A stretch of 64,000 bases of DNA, from the NCBI RefSeq assembly GCF_033446685.1, contig NZ_JAWQLY010000013.1:1-64000 (forward strand), in the 5' to 3' direction. Positions within the stretch are counted from its first letter, which is position 1; every line of letters starts with the position of its first letter. This DNA is from Modicisalibacter sp033446685 (lineage in GTDB: Bacteria; Pseudomonadota; Gammaproteobacteria; Pseudomonadales; Halomonadaceae). Both the position numbers and the translations under genes were made by a program. This document shows positions 44,939-51,044 of the stretch, piece after piece. The notes beneath the pieces are model-generated. The model worked only from the letters and a program-made list of their open reading frames with translations. It was not told the DNA's origin and searched no databases.

Positions 44939-45000
44939 ACATCCTTGTGTGAGTGCTCACACTGTAGCTGCGAACTATAACGAGCCGGCCTTCCTGGCCG
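44939..45000 (-). promoter_or_regulatory. candidate CsrA/RsmA site and inverted repeat in the leader of the second Crp/Fnr gene
   Basis: Reading the minus strand toward the ATG at 44934: CGGCC-AGGAA-GGCCG (44986-45000) is a GGA-in-loop hairpin. GTGTGAG-N2-CTCACAC (44947-44962) is a perfect-arm inverted repeat. ACACAAGGATGT (44939-44950) covers the ribosome site and matches the CsrA SELEX consensus RUACARGGAUGU at 11 of 12 positions. Two GGA sites with one on the Shine-Dalgarno is the usual layout of CsrA translational repression. The inverted repeat may instead be a DNA operator for autoregulation. Confidence 0.55.
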
Positions 45001-45206
45001 CACTCTTGGAAGTGTAGGTGAATTCCCGGACCGCTCCAGAGCGGCCCTCAAAGCATCAGCCAACCCCAGCCAGCGGCGGCCACTACGGCGGATGCGCCTT
45101 CGACTTGCCGATCCGGTGTGGCAAGTATCGGAAAAGCTTAGTGCCACCCGCGTCACAGGACAAACGAGCCCGCCCACATTTCCGGTCGTTTTTTCATTTG
45201 CCCACA

Positions 45207-45380
45207 GAAAAGCCCGACCGAATGGCCGGGCTCTCCGAGTGCTGCGTTTCCTTGCTGCTACAACGAGCCTCCTGCTCGTACATCCTTGGCGCATGAGCTA
45301 TCCGTCGCTCGGCCTTCCTTGGTGCGGGCCTTCCTGGCCCGACACCGCCCACAATCTCAAAGAACGCGAGCCATGTATTT
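45207..45380 (-). ncRNA. CsrB/RsmZ-like sRNA, copy B
   Basis: About 174 nt on the minus strand with seven GGA motifs. GGGCC-AGGAA-GGCCC (45326-45340) and GAGC-AGGAG-GCTC (45265-45277) present GGA in loops; CAAGGATGT and CAAGGAAAC are single-stranded candidates. The terminator AGCCCGGCC-ATTC-GGTCGGGCT (45211-45232) is followed by TTTTCTG. One pair is G-U on the minus-strand RNA but would be A-C on the other strand, supporting this orientation. The -10-like TATAAC is at 45388-45393, then CCTGGGTTAAAT as in copies A and C. It lies just upstream of the leader of the second Crp/Fnr gene, on the same strand. Confidence 0.78.
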
Positions 45381-45417
45381 AACCCAGGTTATAAAAACGC
45401 AAATGGCTTACCCGGAC

Positions 45418-45446
45418 AAAAAATAGCCCCGTAGGGGATACGGGGC
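45418..45446 (-). terminator. strong terminator between sRNA D and sRNA B
   Basis: On the minus strand GCCCCGTA/TACGGGGC is an 8-bp stem (45426-45446) followed by six Ts after two bases (TATTTTTT). The segment 45447-45600 that it would end has no gene I can support, so it may catch read-through from sRNA D or mark another short transcript. Confidence 0.75.
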
Positions 45447-45601
45447 ATAAAAAGCAGGGATGTTCGTCAGACCCGGCAACCGAAGCTGCCTCTGGCGACT
45501 CCCTGATCACGACATGAGGTTGCGCATGTCCCAGTGGGGGCCGATGCCAAATTGGTACGATCAGGAAGATCACCTCGTAGCGGTCGGCAAAACCGCAGTG
45601 C

Positions 45602-45780
45602 AAACGAAAGCGCCCCGCGTGGAAGCGGGGCGCTGGGAGATATCGATCATCGGGCTCGAGACACTTCAACGACGATTCCTATCCGTCGCGTGCCATCCTT
45701 GCCGCCCGGTGAGCCTCCTTGGCCTTTCGCTTCCATGCTACAGGATCATCCTGATCCCTGATCACACTTTTAGCGTAGTC
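45602..45780 (-). ncRNA. CsrB/RsmZ-like sRNA, copy D, 3' of the ectC-like gene
   Basis: About 180 nt on the minus strand with seven GGA motifs. CGACG-GATAGGAAT-CGTCG (45670-45688) and GCC-AAGGA-GGC (45713-45723) put GGA in hairpin loops, and a GATC-AGGAT-GATC hairpin lies near the 5' end. The terminator AGCGCCCCGC/GCGGGGCGCT (45609-45634) is followed by TTTCGTTT. It differs from copies A-C: no GGGTTAA box and another terminator stem. It begins within ~40 bases of the stop of the ectC-like gene, so it may be released from that mRNA's 3' UTR or have its own promoter (TATTAG at about 45800 is a weak -10). Confidence 0.65.
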
Positions 45781-45813
45781 GCCGTGTGCGGCATTTCAAG
45801 CCAGCTAATATCG

Positions 45814-46215
45814 TCAGCGCTTGAGCAGCGTGCCGTCGTCGTCATAGAGCGGGTAGCTGCCCTGCTCGTCGTGATCCTCTGGTCCCACCAGCGATGGAGT
45901 GAAGACGCAAAGCACCGTCATGCCCTTCTCACTGCTCAGGATGTGCTTCTGGTGCTTGTCCAGGGCATAGAGCACGCCTGGCTTGAGCTGCCACTTGCCG
46001 CCTTCGGTCAGGTCTTCGATCTCGCCTTCCCCCTCGATACAGATCACCGACTCCCGGTGGTTCTTGTACCACATGTGCAGCGACTGGCCGGGCTTGATGA
46101 CGGTTTCATGCACCGAGTGCCCCATGCCGTCGGCCCGCAGCGTGTACCGCCGGCTGATGAACTTCTCTTCATCGACCTGGTTGTTCTCGGCATCCTGGTG
46201 ATCGCGGACAATCAT
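45814..46215 (-). CDS. ectoine synthase-like cupin (orphan EctC paralogue)
   Basis: A 133-residue cupin of the ectoine synthase family; EctC cyclises N-gamma-acetyl-diaminobutyrate to ectoine. The start MIVRDHQDAENN and the core GEGEIEDLTEGGKWQLKPGV plus YALDKHQKH match EctC. The three iron ligands of known EctC (Glu57, Tyr85, His93) correspond here to Glu55, Tyr83 and His91, all present. ectA and ectB are not adjacent, so this is a stand-alone paralogue. Such orphan EctC proteins occur in ectoine producers and non-producers; the true substrate is uncertain. The ATG at 46215 follows AAGGAG. Confidence 0.82.
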   Translation of the reverse strand: MIVRDHQDAENNQVDEEKFISRRYTLRADGMGHSVHETVIKPGQSLHMWYKNHRESVICIEGEGEIEDLTEGGKWQLKPGVLYALDKHQKHILSSEKGMTVLCVFTPSLVGPEDHDEQGSYPLYDDDGTLLKR

Positions 46216-46304
46216 TATGCGCTCCTTGCTTGGATGATCGGGACGATGACGAAACGGCGGCACCCGCGTCCCGACAGCGGGTGCGCCAGCCACCGGGGAA
46301 GGGC

Positions 46305-47720
46305 CTAACTATACTGAGCCGGATCGGGCACCGTAGGAAAGCGCGCCGGATACGCCTCGAGAAAGGCGTGACAGGCACGCAGTACGCGAATGTCGTCATA
46401 CTTGCCGCCGGCCAGTTGGAAACCGACTGGCAAGCCCGCGTCGGTGAACCCGCACGGTACCGAGGCCGCCGGCTGCTGGCTCAAGTTGAACGGGTAGGAA
46501 AACGGCGCCCACTCTTCCCAATCCCTCATGTCACTGCCCGGCGGCACTTCCTGATTGATCTCGAAAGGTTCAATGGGCAGCGTCGGGGTCATCAGCAGAT
46601 GGTAGCTCTGGTTGAAATGCTCGAGCCGTTCGGCAAGCCGCGCACGATCGGCCTGGGCACGGAACAACTCGAGGGCACTCCACTTCTCCGCATGGCGAGC
46701 GTTGGCTACCAGGCCCGGATCGAGCAACTGGCGCTGACGCTCGTCGCACTGGGACCAGACCTCCAGCGATGCGGTGAACCAGTGCTTTCGATAGGTATCG
46801 ATGGGCGAGGAGAAACCGGGGTGGATCTCCTCGATCTCGGCGCCCAGGGACTCGAGCTTCTGCGCCGCCTCACGGACACGGGCCGCGATCTGGGGATCGA
46901 CTTCGGCATAACCGAGATCGGGCGAGTAGGCGATCCGCAGGCCGCGCAGGTCACAGTCCAGGTCCACGGCCCAGTCCTCGGGCTGCCCGCGAACCGCATA
47001 AGGATCGCGGTAATCGTAGCGGCCGATCACGTTGAGCATGCTCGCGGCATCGCGGACCGTGCGCGTCAACGGGCCGATGTGTGACAGCGTCGGCTCCTTG
47101 GCCGGCGGCCACTGCGGCGTCCAACCGAAGGTCGGCTTGAAACCGAACACCCCGCAGAACCCCGCCGGTATGCGAATCGAGCCACCGGAGTCGCCCCCCT
47201 GGTGCAACACCCCCATGTTGAGTGCCGCTGCCACCGCTGCGCCGCCTGACGAACCGCCGGAGGTCAGCCGCGTATCCCAAGGGTTGGCGGTGGCGCCGAA
47301 AACACGGTTGTCGGTCACCCCTTTCCAGCCGAACTCCGGCGTATTGGTCTTGCCCAGCAGCACGGCACCCGCCTCGCGCAGCATGCGTGCAGGCGGCGCG
47401 TCGTTCTCGCAAGGCGCCTCGGAGCTGGTCAGCGAGCCCTCGCGGGCCGGCATCCCGGCCACCTCGGTCAGATCCTTAAGCGAGACCGGCACCCCATCGA
47501 TGGGACTCAGCGGCTTGCCCTGCCCCCAGCGACGAGCGGATGCGCGGGCCGCCTTCTCGGCACCCTCCCGATCGACGTAGACATAGGCATTGACGGCGTC
47601 ATTGAAGCGCTCGATACGCTCCAGGGCGGCGCGGGTCGCTTCGAGCGGCGAGGCCTGACCGGATTCGTAGAGTTCGGCAAGCTTGGCGGCATCCAACGTG
47701 CCCAGATCCGTGTCACTCAC
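46305..47720 (-). CDS. amidase-signature family amidohydrolase
   Basis: A 471-residue amidase. The Ser-cisSer-Lys triad is visible: Lys in GVPVSLKDLTEVAG, serines in LTSGGSSGGAAVAAAL and in HQGGDSGGSIRIPAG. The last is the acylated serine. Such enzymes hydrolyse amides or nitrile-derived amides; the substrate cannot be told. The GTG at 47720 has GGGAGG with ideal spacing and gives VSDTDLGTLDAAKL. An ATG at 47741 would add seven residues. It lies 89 bases upstream of the ectC-like gene on the same strand, so co-transcription is possible. Confidence 0.87.
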   Translation of the reverse strand: MSDTDLGTLDAAKLAELYESGQASPLEATRAALERIERFNDAVNAYVYVDREGAEKAARASARRWGQGKPLSPIDGVPVSLKDLTEVAGMPAREGSLTSSEAPCENDAPPARMLREAGAVLLGKTNTPEFGWKGVTDNRVFGATANPWDTRLTSGGSSGGAAVAAALNMGVLHQGGDSGGSIRIPAGFCGVFGFKPTFGWTPQWPPAKEPTLSHIGPLTRTVRDAASMLNVIGRYDYRDPYAVRGQPEDWAVDLDCDLRGLRIAYSPDLGYAEVDPQIAARVREAAQKLESLGAEIEEIHPGFSSPIDTYRKHWFTASLEVWSQCDERQRQLLDPGLVANARHAEKWSALELFRAQADRARLAERLEHFNQSYHLLMTPTLPIEPFEINQEVPPGSDMRDWEEWAPFSYPFNLSQQPAASVPCGFTDAGLPVGFQLAGGKYDDIRVLRACHAFLEAYPARFPTVPDPAQYS

Positions 47721-47835
47721 AGTTTCCTCCCTGAATTTCATGGACCGGTTTCTCGATGTGCAGACTCAGGCTAGGCCGATTCGTTCCAATTGTGCAAAAC
47801 AGGATACCATTGGCTGGGCAAGTCGTTACGCGCGC

Positions 47836-47865
47836 AAAAAAGCCGCCCCAGAGAGGCGGCTTTTG
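47836..47865. terminator. bidirectional rho-independent terminator
   Basis: AGCCGCC/GGCGGCT stem (47841-47861) flanked by a run of As on the left and Ts on the right, so it can stop transcripts from either side. It lies upstream of the amidase start. Confidence 0.65.
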
Positions 47866-47961
47866 AAAATCCGATGCGCTGATCAGTGCAGACGCAGAAC
47901 GCCCTGCATAAGCCGACGGCGTGCAAACCACTACCACGGGAGTGTCCGCGATAGCGCTTAG

Positions 47962-48102
47962 GTGGGGAACCGTTTCAACTGGCGCGAGGCGAGTCGCCCC
48001 GAAGCGTTGCAGGAGGAGTCGGCGGAAATCGAAGGGGCCGTCCCTGGCCGGCGGCGGTCCATCGCAGATGACTGTACCCCGAAGTCACTCCAGCGCTTGT
48101 AA
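47962..48102 (+). pseudogene. possible 3' remnant of a mobile-element protein
   Basis: A 46-codon open stretch from a GTG just after an in-frame TAG. The product reads as a natural protein tail (NRFNWREASRPEALQEES, then EIEGAVPG, ending CTPKSLQRL). There is no ribosome site. The TAA stop is inside the first of the TGTAAGAGATT repeats, as happens where a transposase gene runs into the element's end. I cannot name the family. This may be a decayed transposon or chance. Confidence 0.3.
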
Positions 48103-48372
48103 GAGATTGCCGATTGGCGGTGTAAGAGATTACCGTCTACGCTCGGGCCGAGCGCCCAAACGCAAAGAGCCCGGCCACCGGGGCCGGGCTTAGAGCGCTG
48201 CTTTTCCTTGCTACCACCACAGGCTTCCTGCCCGTGCATCCTTGGTTTGAGCCATCCGTGTGCTCGTCTTCCTTGCTACTGAGCGTGTCCTTGCTCACGG
48301 AACTCAGTTTGGCAGTCATCCCCTGCGGAGCATTTAACCCAAGTTAGATTTACTTGTAAGAGATTACTGACA
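48098..48372. repeat. TGTAAGAGATT direct repeats
   Basis: TGTAAGAGATT occurs at 48098-48108, 48121-48131 and 48355-48365, all in the same direction; the first two are 23 bases apart. The third continues to make TGTAAG-N6-CTGACA (48355-48372), one base off the GacA upstream box TGTAAG-N6-CTTACA. It lies just upstream of sRNA C. Alternatively these are end repeats of a decayed mobile element (the remnant at 47962-48102 abuts the first). Confidence 0.5.
48162..48335 (-). ncRNA. CsrB/RsmZ-like sRNA, copy C
   Basis: About 174 nt on the minus strand with seven GGA motifs. TGAGC-AAGGACAC-GCTCA (48280-48297) and CACGGGC-AGGAA-GCCTGTG (48218-48236, one G-T) are GGA-loop hairpins; AAGGATG and ACGGATG occur between. 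The terminator AGCCCGGCC-N5-GGCCGGGCT (48168-48190) is followed by CTTTGCG, a weak T-tract. The -10-like TCTAAC (48343-48348) precedes TTGGGTTAAAT, as in A and B. A GacA-box-like sequence lies at 48355-48372. AGCAAGGA sits before the terminator as in A and B. Confidence 0.72.
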
Positions 48373-48588
48373 AAAAGCGTACGAGTTTGACGATACATGA
48401 GCGCTACGCCGGATAATGAGCGGCTCGGCGCCCGGACCGGACGGCCCAGACATAGCATTGGTATAGCCATTAGCCCCTGATAAGAAGAGGCTAATCCTGG
48501 CGCTAATTATAATGAACGAGCTGTAGCGGGGTATGGCATCCTAGCGCCCTGCCAAAAGGCAGATAATATCTATACGCAAGGGAACATA

Positions 48589-49101
48589 ATGAATACCAAG
48601 CTGTTTTTAGGTGCCGTAATTAGCACCTTGGCGCTTTCCGGTTGCGCGACGATCGTCGGGGACCGCGACGAAACGGTAACTCTCAATAGCTCTCCCAGCG
48701 ATGCGAATATCGTCATCGTCGATGAGCGTGGAAAAGAGATCCTTAACGGGATGACGCCGACGACAACCCAGCTCAAGAAAGCCGATGGCTCTTACTTTGG
48801 AGGCAAGACGTATACCGTCGAGATTTCCAAAGCGGGTTATGACTCGCGCACGCTGACCATCAATTCGACGCCGAATGGCTGGTACATCGCTGGCAACATC
48901 GTCTTTGGCGGTCTTATCGGTTGGCTGGTCGTGGATCCAATGACAGGCGCCATGTACAACCTGTCTCCGAGCGAGATCAACGCATCCCTCAACGAGAGCG
49001 TGGCCAAGGCGGAAGATGGCGGCAAGGTGCTGAACATAGTCCTGCTAGAAGACCTGCCGAGCCACTTGCAGAACGAACTGGTGCTGATCGGCAAAGCATA
49101 A
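48589..49101 (+). CDS. PEGA-domain lipoprotein
   Basis: A 170-residue predicted lipoprotein. The signal ends with lipobox LSGC (Cys19). A PEGA-like beta domain (~28-90) includes ETVTLNSSPSDANIVIVDER and KTYTVEISKAGYDSRTLTIN. A hydrophobic glycine-rich segment follows (~100-120, IAGNIVFGGLIGWLVVDPMT). Its base composition is lower in GC than the neighbours, which hints at a different history. The function is unknown; homologues are surface or envelope proteins. The ATG at 48589 follows AAGGGA. A long terminator follows at 49122-49166. Confidence 0.78.
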   Translation: MNTKLFLGAVISTLALSGCATIVGDRDETVTLNSSPSDANIVIVDERGKEILNGMTPTTTQLKKADGSYFGGKTYTVEISKAGYDSRTLTINSTPNGWYIAGNIVFGGLIGWLVVDPMTGAMYNLSPSEINASLNESVAKAEDGGKVLNIVLLEDLPSHLQNELVLIGKA

Positions 49102-49121
49102 GCCGCCTACGTACTTATAGC

Positions 49122-49166
49122 CCCAACGCAAACGCCCCGGCCATTGGCCGGGGCGTTTGCGTTGGG
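49122..49166 (+). terminator. long perfect hairpin after the PEGA lipoprotein gene
   Basis: A 21-bp perfect stem (49122-49142 with 49146-49166) and a 3-base loop. The arms begin CCCAACGCAAACG and the core is CCCCGGCC/GGCCGGGG. It is unusually long for a terminator and has no strong T-run beyond the stem; it probably stops or stabilises transcripts. Confidence 0.65.
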
Positions 49167-49205
49167 ATGGCCAAAGGGCAGCCAGCCTTACGTGGTATTC
49201 CATGC

Positions 49206-49231
49206 AAAAAAGCCGCCCTGTTGAGGCGGCT
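49206..49231 (-). terminator. terminator of the tRNA cluster
   Basis: On the minus strand AGCCGCC/GGCGGCT with a 7-base loop is followed by TTTTTGC. It lies 40 bases after the last tRNA. It shares GCAAAAAAGCCGCCC with the terminator at 47836. Confidence 0.75.
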
Positions 49232-49270
49232 TTCTAAAATCTGTAAACGCTTGATACTGCTACGTTTAAA

Positions 49271-49346
<76 letters not shown>

Positions 49347-49362
49347 CCCAAGAGCGTTGGCG

Positions 49363-49437
49363 TGGCTGGGGTAGCAGGACTCGAACCTGCGAATGCCGAT
49401 ACCAAAAACCGGTGCCTTACCACTTGGCTATACCCCA
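49363..49437 (-). tRNA. tRNA-Gln (anticodon TTG)
   Basis: A 75-nt cloverleaf on the minus strand with encoded CCA and discriminator G. Acceptor TGGGGTA/TACCCCA, anticodon stem CCGGT/ATCGG (with a G-T pair), loop TTTTGGT with anticodon TTG. Confidence 0.92.
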
Positions 49438-49443
49438 GCAAAT

Positions 49444-49519
49444 TGGTGGCCAGAGACGGAATCGAACCGCCGACACGAGGATTTTCAATCCACTGCTCTA
49501 CCGACTGAGCTATCTGGCC
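49444..49519 (-). tRNA. tRNA-Phe (anticodon GAA)
   Basis: A 76-nt cloverleaf on the minus strand with encoded CCA. Acceptor GGCCAGA with TCTGGCC, anticodon loop TTGAAAA (anticodon GAA), T loop TTCGATT. It follows yggX by about 90 bases. Confidence 0.95.
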
Positions 49520-49610
49520 GTTGCCAACGGGGACGTATTAAACCGTAAACCCCGAGGACGGTCAACCCTGCCTTTTCAAAAAGATGCTGACCAATTCATC
49601 GGCCCTGCGC

Positions 49611-49883
49611 TTACTGAGCGGGCGGTACGTAGCCTTCGGCCTGGTCGCTTTCGCGGTTGTCCAGGAAGCGTTCCATCTGGTCCATCAGGTATTCGCGGGT
49701 CTGCGGATCGAGCATGTTGAGATGCTTCTCGTTGATCAGACGCGTCTGGCGAGCCTGCCACTCCTCCCAGGCCTTCTTCGACACGGTGCGCTGGATTTCC
49801 TGGCCCTTCTCGCCCGGCAGCGGCGGGAAAGGCAGGGACTCGAGCTCTTGCTGGTATTTACGACAGAACACGGTCTGCGTCAT
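49611..49883 (-). CDS. yggX: Fe(II)-trafficking/oxidative-damage protein YggX
   Basis: A 90-residue YggX protein, which helps protect iron-sulfur proteins from oxidation. It begins MTQTVFCRKYQQELESLPFP, with the single conserved Cys7, and continues EWQARQTRLINEKHLNMLDP. Its start overlaps the mutY stop (ATGA), the usual mutY-yggX pairing. The tRNA cluster follows on the same strand and may be co-transcribed. Confidence 0.95.
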   Translation of the reverse strand: MTQTVFCRKYQQELESLPFPPLPGEKGQEIQRTVSKKAWEEWQARQTRLINEKHLNMLDPQTREYLMDQMERFLDNRESDQAEGYVPPAQ

Positions 49884-50980
49884 CGCGAGCGCTCCTCGGC
49901 TTGCGTCGTTGAATGGGCGAGCGTATCCAGCAGCGTCTTGACCGGAGCGGCCAAGCCGATACTCGCCGGCTCCCGGGGGTTATACCAGAGTCGACCCGGC
50001 TCGGTCACGGCAGCGACGCTGCGCGCCAGCCGTACCGGCTGCGGCACGATATGCAAGCGAAAGTGGCTGAAGGTGTGACTGATCGTCGGCCAGGCCCGCT
50101 CGCGCTGCGCCTCCGGTGCGTGAGTCGCCAGCCAGTCATCCAGCGCCGCATCGTCGTCGAACTGCGGAAAGCCCCACAGGCCACCCCATAGCCCGCTCGC
50201 GGGACGCTGTTCGAGCATGACGCGGCCGGCGGGGTCGCACAGCAACAGCATTCGGGTATGGCGCTCCGGCAATGCCTTGCGCGGTTTGGGCTCGGGAAAA
50301 CGATGCTCCTCGCCGCGGGCATGGGCCTGGCAGGCATCGTTGAACGGGCACAGCAGGCAGCTCGGCTTGCTGCGGGTGCATAGCGTCGCCCCCAGATCCA
50401 TCATCGCCTGGGTGTAGTCGGCGAGCCGCGTAGCGGGCGTGTAATGCTCGGCGAGCCGCCACAGCTCACGGCTCACCACGGTCCTGCCGGACCAGCCCTC
50501 GACGGCGTGCAGGCGCGCCAGTACGCGCTTGACGTTACCGTCGAGAATCACCGCACGACGCCCGCTGGTGATCGCGATGATCGCCCCGGCGGTGGAACGA
50601 CCGATGCCGGGCAACTCGGCCATGGCATCGACGCTATGCACCGGGAATTCGCCGCCATGCGTCTCGACGACGATCCGTGCGGCGCGATGCAGGTTGCGCG
50701 CGCGGGCATAGTAGCCGAGCCCGGTCCACAGGTGCAGGACCTCGTCGGGTTCGGCATGCGCCAGGTCCTCGACACGCGGAAAACGCGCCATGAAGCGCTG
50801 ATAATAGGGGATCACGGTTGCGACCTGGGTCTGCTGCAACATGATCTCGGAGACCCAGACCCGATAAGGCGTCTTGTCCTGCTGCCAGGGCAGGCTGGTC
50901 CGACCGTGACGATCGAACCAGTCGAACAGGCGCGCCTGGAAGGCCTGCGGTGTCAGTTCGATGAATGGCGGTTGCGTCAT
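49880..50980 (-). CDS. mutY: A/G-specific adenine DNA glycosylase
   Basis: A 366-residue MutY that removes adenine mispaired with 8-oxoguanine. The N-terminal catalytic part has WVSEIMLQQTQVATVIPYYQ (catalytic Glu), the helix-hairpin-helix LPGIGRSTAGAI and LDGNVKRVLAR (catalytic Asp). The [4Fe-4S] cysteines are in LCTRSKPSCLLCPFNDAC. The C-terminal NUDIX-like domain (~230-360) recognises 8-oxoG. I use the ATG at 50980 (MTQPPFIELTPQAFQ); a GTG at 50992 is also open. Confidence 0.95.
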   Translation of the reverse strand: MTQPPFIELTPQAFQARLFDWFDRHGRTSLPWQQDKTPYRVWVSEIMLQQTQVATVIPYYQRFMARFPRVEDLAHAEPDEVLHLWTGLGYYARARNLHRAARIVVETHGGEFPVHSVDAMAELPGIGRSTAGAIIAITSGRRAVILDGNVKRVLARLHAVEGWSGRTVVSRELWRLAEHYTPATRLADYTQAMMDLGATLCTRSKPSCLLCPFNDACQAHARGEEHRFPEPKPRKALPERHTRMLLLCDPAGRVMLEQRPASGLWGGLWGFPQFDDDAALDDWLATHAPEAQRERAWPTISHTFSHFRLHIVPQPVRLARSVAAVTEPGRLWYNPREPASIGLAAPVKTLLDTLAHSTTQAEERSR

Positions 50981-50995
50981 GATGGGAAGCACACA

Positions 50996-51024
50996 TAAAA
51001 AAGCGCCGACTCGTGAGTCGGCGC
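50996..51024 (-). terminator. rho-independent terminator after asmA
   Basis: On the minus strand GCGCCGACT/AGTCGGCGC (9 bp, 4-base loop) followed by TTTTTTAT, 21 bases after the asmA stop. Confidence 0.85.
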
Positions 51025-51044
51025 AGGACTGGCTTGCTATAACT

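Noticed and set aside
44935..45294. 120-residue N-terminal extension of the second Crp/Fnr protein
   Set aside because: It would cover the leader, inverted repeat and part of sRNA B; the ATG at 44934 has a good ribosome site and gives a normal family length.
45379..45669. 96-codon minus-strand frame between sRNA D and sRNA B
   Set aside because: It would span the terminators of sRNA D and at 45418, with no ribosome site or family.
45460..46308. 282-codon plus-strand frame over ectC and sRNA D
   Set aside because: Antisense to a well-supported cupin gene and to the GGA-rich RNA; no domain, no ribosome site.
47921..48193. 90-codon plus-strand frame (MQTTTTGV...)
   Set aside because: Arg/Ser-rich out-of-frame translation without ribosome site; it also runs into sRNA C's terminator.
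48098..48372. TGTAAGAGATT repeats as a CRISPR array
   Set aside because: The repeat is only 11-14 bases, spacing is irregular (23 and 234 bases) and no cas genes are present.
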